Assembly (NCBI RefSeq): GCF_900142725.1
Contig: NZ_FRBW01000004.1
Location: forward strand, 1 to 64,000
DNA from: Roseibium suaedae
GTDB lineage: Bacteria; Pseudomonadota; Alphaproteobacteria; Rhizobiales; Stappiaceae
Direction of reading: 5' to 3'
Length of the DNA stretch: 64,000 bases
Shown here: piece after piece, positions 1 to 7,727 of the stretch
Layout of the letters: each line of letters opens with the position of its first letter
Numbering within the stretch: the stretch's first letter is position 1
Program-made: the position numbers and the translations under genes
Notes under the pieces: model-generated
Told to the model about the DNA's origin: nothing
Databases searched by the model: none
What the model saw: the letters and a program-made list of their open reading frames with translations, nothing else

Positions 1-461
1 GTAACTCTTACTCTAACTCCAGTCTCTCAACCAGAGCCTCGCAAGAACAACGCCGTCCACGCTTCTCTTCCTTCAAATCCAAATTGTCAAAGAACTCTAA
101 CCCGTTGGGCTAGATTGGTTTTCCATCTGCGCCTAAGCGAAAATCAGAAGAACCAGAACCTCCGGAGAGGCCCGAAACAGAGCCGCCTTATCAACCATCC
201 GAAGACCGTTGTCAACGCTCAATTTCAGTAATTTAGAGCGCAAGGCCCTGTCGCCAGCGACGTTGCCGCCGTCGATGAACCGGGTTATAGGCCCCGCCCC
301 CCGAACCGTCAACTCCAAAAACAAACTTTTTCGAACTTTGAAAAATCATCCAACCAACCCCCTGTGGACAAACACTCCCAACACACCCAAAAAACCCACA
401 ACACCCCTACGAAAATCAAACAAACAAAAACAATCCACAAAACGTTAACACCAAGTAGGAA
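1..461. other. Gene-free, G-depleted left edge
   Basis: I see no supportable gene here. The plus strand becomes very poor in G: only eight G residues occur in the 140 bases 301-440, in a C/A-rich low-complexity tract. Short DnaA-box-like words occur: TGTGGACAA at 363-371 (one mismatch to TGTGNATAA) and CAATCCACA at 431-439 (two mismatches to TTATNCACA). The short open frames inside have biased, repetitive composition and no ribosome binding site, so I do not call them genes. The region could be the flank of a replication or partition locus or a contig edge; the sequence does not decide. Confidence 0.4.
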
Positions 462-1664
462 TTAGGGTTCTGTCTGCAAAGACAATACGCTTGCCAGTCC
501 TCCAGCCGCTGCAATGGCTGCAATTCCCCGTGCTTCGCCGGCTTCTTTTTTCTGATTTTTTTTCAAACCGTGAAAAAGTCGGACTGCAAGTATGGCTCCG
601 GACGCTCCTATCGGGTGACCTCTTGCGAGCGCGCCTCCTTCCGGGTTCACGACATCCTCTCGAAATGTCAGATCCTGGAGTGTCGCCATGGCCTGCGGCG
701 CATAGGCTTCCATCAGTTCCAGCTGCTGATATCGCCTAGGCTCCAATCCTTGCCGCGCCATCAGCTCTGTGATGGCCGCAGTTGGCACGAGTGCTGGCTG
801 GCCTGGATTACCTCCCATAGACAATCCCCCCGAGATGCCAATCATCGGTCCTGAGATTTCCCGCAGGTTCTCTTTCAGGCTCTGGGCAAATTCCGCACTG
901 GCAATCAGTACGGCCGCCGCCGCATCGGCTTCAACTGCCGTTGCCGCAGACAAAAGAGCTGTCTCGGCGTGACCGGCCAGGACCGGACTGCGCAGGGCAA
1001 CCGCCTGCGAGAGCTGTCTTGAATAGCTGTCTCTCCGGAGTGCCCTATCCGTATTCGCAGACCCGCCAGCCTCGACACACACCAATTCCGGATCAAAGGC
1101 CCCAAGCGCCAAGGCTGCGAGCGCCTTGGCATGGGACTGAACCGTATAGGCCGCCTGTTCCTGCCTTGAAAATCCGCGCTCCTCTGCCAGGCGCGCAGCT
1201 GCTACCGCGAGATCTGGGTCTTCATAGGGAGCCGGCGCGAAGGACGGGCGCTGATAGGAAACGGGCTCGCGTGCGGCATCGAGCGGGCGATGGGCACGCA
1301 GTGGGGACCGGGAGAAGCTTTCCATCCCCCCGGCGATCACGCAGGAAGCAGCGCCAGCTTCGATCAGCCGGCAGCCAAGGAGAATGGCATCCAGACCGGA
1401 ACAGCATTGGGTATCCATGGTCAGGGCGGGAATTGACGCAGGAAGCCCTGCCCTCAGCGCTGCCATACGCGCCGGATTGCCCCCACCATATAATGCATTG
1501 CCGAAAATGACCTGATCGACCTTCTCTGCCGGAAGGCCCGTTTCCGCCAGGAGTGCCTTGATGACGGCAGCAGCGAGTTCATCTGCCTGCAGGGTCTTGA
1601 AAGCCCCGCCGCGCGGTGCGACCGGCGTTCTCTTTGCCGCCAGGATCACCGCCCTTGCCCTCAT
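462..1664 (-). CDS. Divergent thiolase-family acyltransferase
   Basis: This is a 400-residue thiolase-superfamily protein, the usual length for acetyl-CoA acetyltransferase. The nucleophile motif is present (CCSGL, Cys87), as is the GHPIGASG histidine motif (His350). Two canonical features are missing. The NEAFA motif reads MEAYA (318-322), and the C-terminal CIGGG motif, which carries the second catalytic cysteine, reads AAAGG with alanine at about residue 385. Classical thiolysis or acetoacetyl-CoA formation is therefore doubtful; a condensing or other acyl-transfer role is possible. The start codon overlaps the stop of the upstream acyl-CoA ligase (TGATG), so the two are translationally coupled at the end of the bioMNY operon. 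The family is certain; the reaction is not. Confidence 0.85.
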   Translation of the reverse strand: MRARAVILAAKRTPVAPRGGAFKTLQADELAAAVIKALLAETGLPAEKVDQVIFGNALYGGGNPARMAALRAGLPASIPALTMDTQCCSGLDAILLGCRLIEAGAASCVIAGGMESFSRSPLRAHRPLDAAREPVSYQRPSFAPAPYEDPDLAVAAARLAEERGFSRQEQAAYTVQSHAKALAALALGAFDPELVCVEAGGSANTDRALRRDSYSRQLSQAVALRSPVLAGHAETALLSAATAVEADAAAAVLIASAEFAQSLKENLREISGPMIGISGGLSMGGNPGQPALVPTAAITELMARQGLEPRRYQQLELMEAYAPQAMATLQDLTFREDVVNPEGGALARGHPIGASGAILAVRLFHGLKKNQKKEAGEARGIAAIAAAGGLASVLSLQTEP

Positions 1665-3118
1665 CAGTTCCCCCTTCCAACATCCGCAGGCAATAGCACC
1701 CTAGCTTCCAGCTGCTTCAGGTCGATCTTGCCGCCGGCTGTCAGAGGCAGCTCCTTCAGAAGCAGGAAGGCACGCGGCGTACGTGCTCGGCCCAGATGCT
1801 GCAGGCAATGCCGGCGCAAGATCCCATCATTCAAGTCACTGCCCGGATGCGCCTGAACCACGGCAATCAGAACGGCCCCGCGCACCTTGTCGGGCTTTGA
1901 CACGACGGCCGCGAGCGCCACTTTCTCATGAGACAACAGGACCTGCTCCACTTCCTCCGGATAGATGTTCAGACCGGAGGTGATGATCATGCGTTTTTCC
2001 CGGCCTGCGAGATACAGGAACCCGTTCTCATCCAGCCGGCCCCGGTCCCCGACCGTCAGCCAGCCATTCTCCCGGGCGATCTCGCTGCCGCCACCACAGA
2101 TATAGCCATCGAACAGCATGGAGCTGCGAACCCAGATGGTTCCGGTCTCGCCGATGGGCAGAGCGTTCCGGCTGTCGTCCCGGATGGCAATCTCCACACC
2201 ATGGGCTGCTCTGCCGACAGACCCATCCGGCGGGCAGTCTTCCGGTGCAGAAATGGTGATGAAGCTCATTTCGGATGCGCCGTAGAATTCTACCAGCCGG
2301 GCAGACGGGAAGACACTCGCCATGGCCTTGCGGTCTGCCTCACGCCACTTGGCACCACTGGCCAGAAGAAGCCGGACCTTCTTTGCAGCGCCACTGCGGC
2401 TCAGCTCTGCCGCAATATAATGGATCTGTGTCGGGGTGGCATAAAGCACCGAGGATCCGGGCGCCTTGAGACAGGTTGCCAGCGCTCGCGGGTTGAAGCG
2501 GTCTGCGATTTCCACCGTCGCGCCGCAGACCAGCCCATGAACCGCCCCATATAGATGAAGCGAATGCACCATATTGCCGGGAATGATGACCCGGTCGTCT
2601 CCGCCAATGGGAAATTCCGCCGCGCTGACAGCAAAGCTGTCGAGCCAGGACCTGTGGCTCCGGCAATAACCTTTGGGATCACCGGTCGAGCCAGAGGTAA
2701 ATCCGGCATAGAAAGGATCCTCAGGCTTTGGGTCTTGCCCGAACACGGCATTGGGGTCTTCAGCGGAAGCGTCCACAGGCGCCAAGAATGTCCGGAACGT
2801 TGCTTCGTCCAGGATCAGATCGGGGCGGGTTTGCGCCTCGATCCAGCTTCTGCGGGCCTGCGGCCAGGCCGGATCATAGACCATTGCCACCGCGCCCCGG
2901 CGGGCGGCGGCGAAAAAGCCGATCAAAAGCTCGGCGGGATTTTCCAGCGAAAGTGCCACCCGGCCGCCTGCCGGCACCAGCTGCCGCAGCCTTTGGCTTA
3001 GCTGGACAACGTCCCGGGCCAGTGCCTTGCGGGACCAGGTCCGCCCGCCGCTCGAAAGCGCCGGACGGTCAGGATCTGCTTCCGCCAGGGGCAGCAGCGT
3101 GTCACCTACAAAACCCAT
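1664..3118 (-). CDS. AMP-forming acyl-CoA ligase
   Basis: This is a 484-residue member of the adenylate-forming (ANL) superfamily. It has the phosphate-binding loop TSGSTGDPKG (about 141-150), the EFYGASE adenine-site motif, the hinge region with SGLNIYPEEVE, and the C-terminal catalytic lysine context AGGKIDLKQLE. It should activate a carboxylic acid to acyl-AMP and then acyl-CoA. The length is slightly short for a long-chain fatty-acid ligase and the substrate is not evident. It lies 32 bp downstream of bioY and overlaps the thiolase, so it is probably co-transcribed with the biotin transporter. A role in activating a biotin precursor or a scavenged acid is inference from position only. Confidence 0.85.
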   Translation of the reverse strand: MGFVGDTLLPLAEADPDRPALSSGGRTWSRKALARDVVQLSQRLRQLVPAGGRVALSLENPAELLIGFFAAARRGAVAMVYDPAWPQARRSWIEAQTRPDLILDEATFRTFLAPVDASAEDPNAVFGQDPKPEDPFYAGFTSGSTGDPKGYCRSHRSWLDSFAVSAAEFPIGGDDRVIIPGNMVHSLHLYGAVHGLVCGATVEIADRFNPRALATCLKAPGSSVLYATPTQIHYIAAELSRSGAAKKVRLLLASGAKWREADRKAMASVFPSARLVEFYGASEMSFITISAPEDCPPDGSVGRAAHGVEIAIRDDSRNALPIGETGTIWVRSSMLFDGYICGGGSEIARENGWLTVGDRGRLDENGFLYLAGREKRMIITSGLNIYPEEVEQVLLSHEKVALAAVVSKPDKVRGAVLIAVVQAHPGSDLNDGILRRHCLQHLGRARTPRAFLLLKELPLTAGGKIDLKQLEARVLLPADVGRGN

Positions 3119-3150
3119 GGCGTGACCCGCAAAGATAATGAGCCAAGGGC

Positions 3151-3705
3151 TCAGGAGCGCGACAGAAGCGCCCGGGGCAGGCCGCGGGCCACGGTTTCGG
3201 CAACCACGGCGGCAACGACAACCTTGATCGCATCGCCCGGGATGAAGACCGCGCTGCCGGTGGCGGCCTTTGCGAGGCTCATGTCTGCAAGATAGGCAAG
3301 ACCCGGGATACCGAAGAGATAGACAACGCCGATCCCGCCAACGGTCGCAGCCAGGGCCGCCGCAGGCAGAACCCGCCAGGAGGCAGTCTTCTGCATGATC
3401 AGACCGGCAACGAACGCGCCAATCGGCCAGGCAAGGATGAAGCCTGCGCCCGGAGACTGGAAAACGCCAAGACCGCCACGGCCACCAGCCAGAAGCGGCG
3501 CACCGAGGGCGACGAGGAAGAGGAACAGCAGGATGGCAAGAGCGCCACGGACCGGGCCGAGCATGACGCCCGCCAGCATGATGCCGAGGGTCTGAGCCGT
3601 GACGGGAACACCGCCTGCGACCGGGATGGCAAGCTTCGGCAGGAGGCCCAGCGCCGCCGTCAGGGCCGCATAGAAGGCAATCTGTACCAGTGTGCGGTCA
3701 TTCAT
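3151..3705 (-). CDS. bioY: BioY biotin ECF transporter substrate component
   Basis: This is a 184-residue integral membrane protein with the BioY pattern: GGVPVTAQTLG followed by LAGVMLGPVRGALA near residues 30-55, then further hydrophobic helices. BioY is the high-affinity biotin-binding S component of the ECF importer. I chose the ATG at 3705 because GAGGAGGAAA lies at good spacing upstream; a longer frame to 3786 adds an unconvincing polar N-terminus. It follows bioN with about 40 bp between them and precedes the acyl-CoA ligase. Together with bioM and bioN this makes a complete BioMNY transporter. Confidence 0.93.
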   Translation of the reverse strand: MNDRTLVQIAFYAALTAALGLLPKLAIPVAGGVPVTAQTLGIMLAGVMLGPVRGALAILLFLFLVALGAPLLAGGRGGLGVFQSPGAGFILAWPIGAFVAGLIMQKTASWRVLPAAALAATVGGIGVVYLFGIPGLAYLADMSLAKAATGSAVFIPGDAIKVVVAAVVAETVARGLPRALLSRS

Positions 3706-3745
3706 AACCGTTTCCTCCTCCGGCTCTTGCCGGATCGTCTTGAAC

Positions 3746-4384
3746 TCAATTGCGGACCGGGAGCACCGATGTATCGCGCGCGCCAAATCCTTCTGCTCCG
3801 CCTCTCGCCGTCAGGGCTTCTGCCACATTGTCAGCCATGGCGAGGGCTTGAAGCATGAAAGGCCCCATCAGCCGCCAGCTCGTGCGCTTTCCGCTGCGGG
3901 ACTGATAGGCTTCGCGCAGCGAGGAATATACGCTGAGCAGCACCGGTGCAAATCGTAACACCAGTGTCACGGCCAGCGCGGGTTTGCGCGGCGACAGTCC
4001 AAGCCAGGACAATGGGGCGAAAAGCGGCATGACCGCTTCCATCATGTCATCCATGCGGGTCGTGATGGTCACCAGATTGGCCAGGAGAATGAGAGCCGTC
4101 AGCCGTTCAATGGTGACAACACCCTCACGCCAGTCACCTGTCACCGCGTGAAGCAGAAAGATGATCGCCAGCATCGCGCCCATGGGCCGCAAGGCCTTGA
4201 CCTGCTGAAGTCCGCCCTTGCCCAGACTTGAATAGGCCAGAAGGGTCAAGGCCAGAAGCGCGCTGAGGATCCAGAAGTCCTGCACCGGAAAGACTGCCAT
4301 GCTCACGACTGCAAGAAGGATCAGCTTCAGACGGGCCGGCAGCCGGTGGCACCAGGACGCGCCAGGCAGATAGAGGGAGATCAA
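3746..4384 (-). CDS. bioN: BioN, ECF transporter transmembrane (T) component
   Basis: This 212-residue protein has several hydrophobic helices and a C-terminal cytoplasmic stretch. A coupling-helix motif reads ALTARGGAEG (about 195-204), matching the Ala-Arg-Gly signature of EcfT proteins. It transmits ATP-driven movement from BioM to BioY. Its ATG overlaps the bioM stop (ATGA, 4381-4384), typical of translational coupling. The assignment to biotin rather than another vitamin rests on the adjoining bioY. Confidence 0.9.
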   Translation of the reverse strand: MISLYLPGASWCHRLPARLKLILLAVVSMAVFPVQDFWILSALLALTLLAYSSLGKGGLQQVKALRPMGAMLAIIFLLHAVTGDWREGVVTIERLTALILLANLVTITTRMDDMMEAVMPLFAPLSWLGLSPRKPALAVTLVLRFAPVLLSVYSSLREAYQSRSGKRTSWRLMGPFMLQALAMADNVAEALTARGGAEGFGARDTSVLPVRN

Positions 4385-5157
4385 AACGCATCCCCATCGA
4401 CGGGAATATCCGCCCGGGCAGAGATATCCGCCTCATAGGCAGGAAGAACATCCTGAGGTGAACCGTCCATCCGAAGACGCCCCCCCTCCATCCAGAGCAC
4501 CCTGTCATAGGATGTCAAAAGGCTCAGGTCGTGACTGATCATGATGATCCGTTGATCCAGTGCCGCAATGAGGTTCTGGATCCGGCGGGTCGCAAGCCCG
4601 TCCAGGGAGGACATGGGCTCGTCCAGCACAAGCAGCTTCGGCTTCATCACCAGCACCGCCAGAATGCAGATCAGCTGCTTCTGCCCCTCGGAGAGATCCG
4701 CGAAGGGTTTAGGTCCCAGATGCGCACAGCCATGGCGCTCGAGGAATACACGGGCACCGGAAACGGCCTCCGTCTTTGAAGCCCCAAGCTGGGTCAGGCC
4801 AAAGGCGATTTCCTCTTCGACAGTTGGGAAGATCGCCTGGTGATCCGGGTTCTGGAACACAAAGCCCACATAACGCGGCAGGTCCCGCTGCACGGTTTTC
4901 GTGTCAGCTCCGAATACACGCACATCCCCGGACGTCGGCAACCGCAGACCGTTCAGCAGCCGGATCAGGCTGCTCTTGCCTGAACCGTTGAGGCCGACAA
5001 TGCCGATCCGGCGCTCCGAAAGCTTAAGGGAAATGTCCTGCAGGACCTGATGGCCGGTCATCTCCAGGCCAACGTTCTCGAGCACGGCATAAGGGTCTGC
5101 GTCCGGATTGAAGGACGATGCTTGCGCGTTTTCCTGCCGTTTGCGAAAGAACGCCAT
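4381..5157 (-). CDS. bioM: BioM, ECF transporter ATPase
   Basis: This is an ABC ATPase of about 258 residues. It has Walker A GLNGSGKSS (about 55-63), a Q-loop in FVFQNPDHQA, signature LSEGQKQ, Walker B LLVLDEP and the switch histidine in ISHD. It powers biotin import with BioN and BioY. I prefer the ATG at 5157: a GTG 66 bp upstream (5223) is possible but gives a non-conserved extension that would overlap a candidate promoter. The gene lies about 100 bp downstream of a MocR regulator on the same strand, so read-through from that gene is also possible. Confidence 0.88.
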   Translation of the reverse strand: MAFFRKRQENAQASSFNPDADPYAVLENVGLEMTGHQVLQDISLKLSERRIGIVGLNGSGKSSLIRLLNGLRLPTSGDVRVFGADTKTVQRDLPRYVGFVFQNPDHQAIFPTVEEEIAFGLTQLGASKTEAVSGARVFLERHGCAHLGPKPFADLSEGQKQLICILAVLVMKPKLLVLDEPMSSLDGLATRRIQNLIAALDQRIIMISHDLSLLTSYDRVLWMEGGRLRMDGSPQDVLPAYEADISARADIPVDGDAF

Positions 5158-5214
5158 GACTTGCCCGGATCCCCAGTTGCTCAGAGCCCTGCTGGCGGAA
5201 GAGCCAACCGGACG

Positions 5215-5243
5215 CTTATTCACGGCTTGTGATGAATTGTCAA
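5215..5243 (-). promoter_or_regulatory. Candidate promoter of the bioMNY operon
   Basis: Reading the minus strand, TTGACA (5243-5238) is followed by 17 bases and AATAAG (5220-5215), upstream of the chosen bioM start. The -35 is perfect and the -10 is poor, so this is only a candidate. I found no convincing BioR-type palindrome in the same interval. Confidence 0.35.
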
Positions 5244-5255
5244 AGCGGCACCCGA

Positions 5256-6668
5256 TCAGGCAACAGGCCCGCTCAGGATCCGGGCTTTGAACTGGGGAGC
5301 AGCCAAAACCTCTGCGACACAGTTGATGGCTGTGCGGAATTCGGTCTCACCGGCAATAGATCCCCAGCACAGCCGCATAAAGGGCGCCGGACGGCGGTCG
5401 GCCGACTGGAAATATCGCGAGGACAGCGCGGCAACACCCCTGCGGCGCAGCTCGGCCTCCACGGCGCCAGGGTCCGTTTCCGGATCAAGATGCAGCCAGC
5501 CGAAGACCTTGTCCATCCCGCCTTCGACCCGCTCCTCACCCAACAGTTCTCCGGCAACAGCAAACCGAGCGGCATTCACCCGCCTCTTTTCCAGAAGGGT
5601 CCGCTTCAAGGTGCCATCCGCAATCCAGCCGGACACAAGTTCCGCAGTGATCGGCGAGGCCATCCAAGTGCTTTCGCCGATGAGGCTGCGCACCGCGCTG
5701 CCATATTCCTTCGGCACATGGACGAACCCGATCCGGCTGCCGGGCGACAGAAGCTTGGAAATGCTGGCAATGGAAGCGGTCAGCTCCGGAGCCAGTGTGC
5801 CCAGGGCCGGAAGCTCATCCCTGACAAAAGGGGTGTAGGGGTCATCTTCAATGATGCGCAGTCCATGCCTTCGGGCAACGTCCACCAGAGCCTCGCGCTC
5901 GGCAAGGCTCATCGTGTGGGCGGTCGGATTGTGCATATTGGGCATCAGGAAGACACCGCGAACCCCTTCCGTTCTGGCGGCCGCTGCCAAGGCGTCCGGA
6001 TCCATGGACAGAAACCGGCCCTCAGCACTGCGCAGCATGGGCAGGGGCACAAGCTTCAAGCCCAGATGCGGGGCTGAGTTCAAGAGCGAAGGATAGGTGA
6101 AGGCATCCACCGCCACCGCGTCTCCTGGCCGGAAAAGCGCCTGAAGCAGAACCTGGATGCCATGCTGGGCACCGCAGGTCACTGCGATATTCGACGGATC
6201 AGCGGACAGCCGGAACAACCGGAACAACCGGGCCCCTGCCTCCCGGTGGTGGGCGAGCCCCTCGGAGGGAACAAAGCCGTTCAGACGCTCGATCCCGGGC
6301 GTGCGCGACAGCCGGGACAATCCCTTGGCCAGATCAGGATTGAGATGCGGAAAGGCAAAGTTCCGGGCCAGATCCAGCTCGCCCGTGCGGTCTTCCCTCG
6401 GGATCAGAGGCGAGGCCTCGATCTCTGCGGGAGCCACATAAGTCCCTCGCCCCGTCTCTCCCCGCAAAAGCCGCCGGCGTTCGGCCTCCCGGTAGGCCCG
6501 GGTGATCGTGCCGAGGGTTACCCCCAGCTGATAGGCCAGCTCACGCTGAGGCGGAAGCTTGGTTCCGACCGGCAAGGCGCCAGACCGGATATCAGCCTCC
6601 ATGGCATCGGCCACGGCCAGATAGATCGGGCCTGAGGCAGCAGAAATGTCGGGACACCAGATTGTCAT
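5256..6668 (-). CDS. MocR-type GntR/aminotransferase transcription regulator
   Basis: This 470-residue protein fuses an N-terminal GntR winged helix (about 10-80, with PPQRELAYQLGVTLGTITRA as the HTH core) to a class-I aminotransferase-like domain. The PLP-binding lysine is in SISKLLSPGSRIGF. MocR proteins bind PLP or amino-compound adducts and usually control a neighbouring gene. It is divergent from a LysE-type exporter, separated by about 80 bp that contain a tandem direct repeat, so the exporter is the likely target. The effector is unknown. It also lies directly upstream of bioM in the same direction. Confidence 0.9.
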   Translation of the reverse strand: MTIWCPDISAASGPIYLAVADAMEADIRSGALPVGTKLPPQRELAYQLGVTLGTITRAYREAERRRLLRGETGRGTYVAPAEIEASPLIPREDRTGELDLARNFAFPHLNPDLAKGLSRLSRTPGIERLNGFVPSEGLAHHREAGARLFRLFRLSADPSNIAVTCGAQHGIQVLLQALFRPGDAVAVDAFTYPSLLNSAPHLGLKLVPLPMLRSAEGRFLSMDPDALAAAARTEGVRGVFLMPNMHNPTAHTMSLAEREALVDVARRHGLRIIEDDPYTPFVRDELPALGTLAPELTASIASISKLLSPGSRIGFVHVPKEYGSAVRSLIGESTWMASPITAELVSGWIADGTLKRTLLEKRRVNAARFAVAGELLGEERVEGGMDKVFGWLHLDPETDPGAVEAELRRRGVAALSSRYFQSADRRPAPFMRLCWGSIAGETEFRTAINCVAEVLAAPQFKARILSGPVA

Positions 6669-6727
6669 GAGGACAATAATTACATTGACGCTGAAACAAA
6701 CTCAAGCAATTGCTGTTCTCACCCTGA

Positions 6728-6744
6728 ATTGTATCGATTGTATC
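6728..6744. promoter_or_regulatory. Tandem 8-bp direct repeat, likely MocR operator
   Basis: ATTGTATC (6728-6735) is repeated exactly as ATTGTATC (6737-6744) with one base between. It ends five bases before the LysE-type ATG at 6750. Head-to-tail sites of this kind are typical of MocR regulators and this one lies between the divergent pair, so binding by the adjacent regulator is likely. Confidence 0.5.
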
Positions 6745-6749
6745 ACATA

Positions 6750-7346
6750 ATGGACAGCACAGCTCTTGCCGCTTTCGCCTTGTTCGTTGCCGTCATGACC
6801 GGCACGCCAGGCCCCGGGAACCTGACTTTCATGGCGATTGGCGCGGCCTCAGGCTATCGCACCGCCTTTCCGGTCATTCTGGCCTCCCAGATTGGCTCGA
6901 TCTGTCTGAACCTTTGCGTTGCCTTCGGTCTTGGCCACGTGATGGCGCAGGGCGGACCGCTGGTAATGGTCTTCAAGCTCCTGAGCATGGGCTACATGAC
7001 CTATCTGGCCTGGCGCATCGTGTCGCTGAGCATCCGGCCAAAAGGTACAGTCACCTTGCCCAGCTTCTGGGAAGGACTGCTGATTCATCCCCTCAGCCCG
7101 AAGACCTGGGCCATGAGCCTGGTCGCCTTCACCACTTTCTTTGCAGGCAACAGCCTGAGCATCGGCCAGAATGCGCTGATCCTGACAGGGGGCTTCATCA
7201 CCGGCGGCATGATCGCCCATTCGATCTGGGCACTGCTTGGGGTTTCCATCCTCGCACTTCTTGGCGAGGGCAGAGCCTTGCGGGTCACCACTGTATTGAT
7301 GGCGGCAGGAATGCTTGCCGCCACTGCCTGGGCAATGCTGCTTTAG
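6750..7346 (+). CDS. LysE/RhtB-family amino-acid exporter
   Basis: This 198-residue protein has the LysE N-terminal signature (TPGPGNLTFM around residues 19-28) and about six hydrophobic helices. It should export an amino acid or related compound from the cytoplasm. An alternative TTG at 6729 lies inside the direct repeat, so I prefer the ATG at 6750; there is no clear Shine-Dalgarno sequence and translation may be leaderless. It is divergent from, and probably regulated by, the MocR protein. Its stop codon overlaps the stop of the convergent DUF1127 gene. Confidence 0.9.
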   Translation: MDSTALAAFALFVAVMTGTPGPGNLTFMAIGAASGYRTAFPVILASQIGSICLNLCVAFGLGHVMAQGGPLVMVFKLLSMGYMTYLAWRIVSLSIRPKGTVTLPSFWEGLLIHPLSPKTWAMSLVAFTTFFAGNSLSIGQNALILTGGFITGGMIAHSIWALLGVSILALLGEGRALRVTTVLMAAGMLAATAWAMLL

Positions 7347-7627
7347 CGCCCGGATTGCCCGGCTTTCACCTGACGGGCCAGACAGCGCTGGTGTTCCATC
7401 TGCTCCCGCAGCTCGCGATGCCAGCGCTGGTCAAAACCGTCACCGGTCTGCAACGGACCTTCCAGGCCAGCATCCCGGATGAGATGTTCGGACAGCGCAG
7501 AGACTGGCCGCCGGGCAATTCCCGACCGCAGGCCGATCACCGGGAGACGCATAAGGAAAACAAGGACAGACTTCAGGGAAATAGGCATAGCACGGCCGTT
7601 CTGCCGAACCTGTGGGTTCGCAGTCAT
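7343..7627 (-). CDS. Small DUF1127-containing protein
   Basis: This protein has 94 residues, or about 81 if translation starts at the internal ATG at 7588. The centre contains VSALSEHLIRDAGL, matching the DUF1127 core (LSdhlLrDIGL-like), preceded by a basic hydrophobic segment. DUF1127 proteins are small arginine-rich proteins, several of which act in RNA binding or phosphate and carbon metabolism in alphaproteobacteria. The gene is divergent from a LysR regulator and convergent, with overlapping stops, to the LysE gene. The function here is unknown. Confidence 0.6.
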   Translation of the reverse strand: MTANPQVRQNGRAMPISLKSVLVFLMRLPVIGLRSGIARRPVSALSEHLIRDAGLEGPLQTGDGFDQRWHRELREQMEHQRCLARQVKAGQSGR

Positions 7628-7704
7628 TGAGGAGATACTCCGGTGGTTTACAGGCGATGTTTTCGCCCAAGCCGGGGTTTCTGACCAACCAAATTTCAGC
7701 TACT

Positions 7705-7727
7705 ATGCATAAGGAGACCTTATGCAT
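7705..7727. promoter_or_regulatory. Perfect palindrome over LysR gene RBS and start
   Basis: ATGCATAAGG (7705-7714) and CCTTATGCAT (7718-7727) form a perfect 10-bp inverted repeat around AGA. The Shine-Dalgarno sequence AAGGAG (7711-7716) lies in its centre and the right arm ends inside the ATG at 7726-7728. It could be an operator for autorepression or an mRNA hairpin that hides the ribosome binding site. Confidence 0.6.

Noticed and set aside
209..448. A short open frame in the left-edge C/A-rich tract
   Set aside because: The product is a Pro/Thr/Asn/Lys-rich repeat caused by base composition, with no ribosome binding site.
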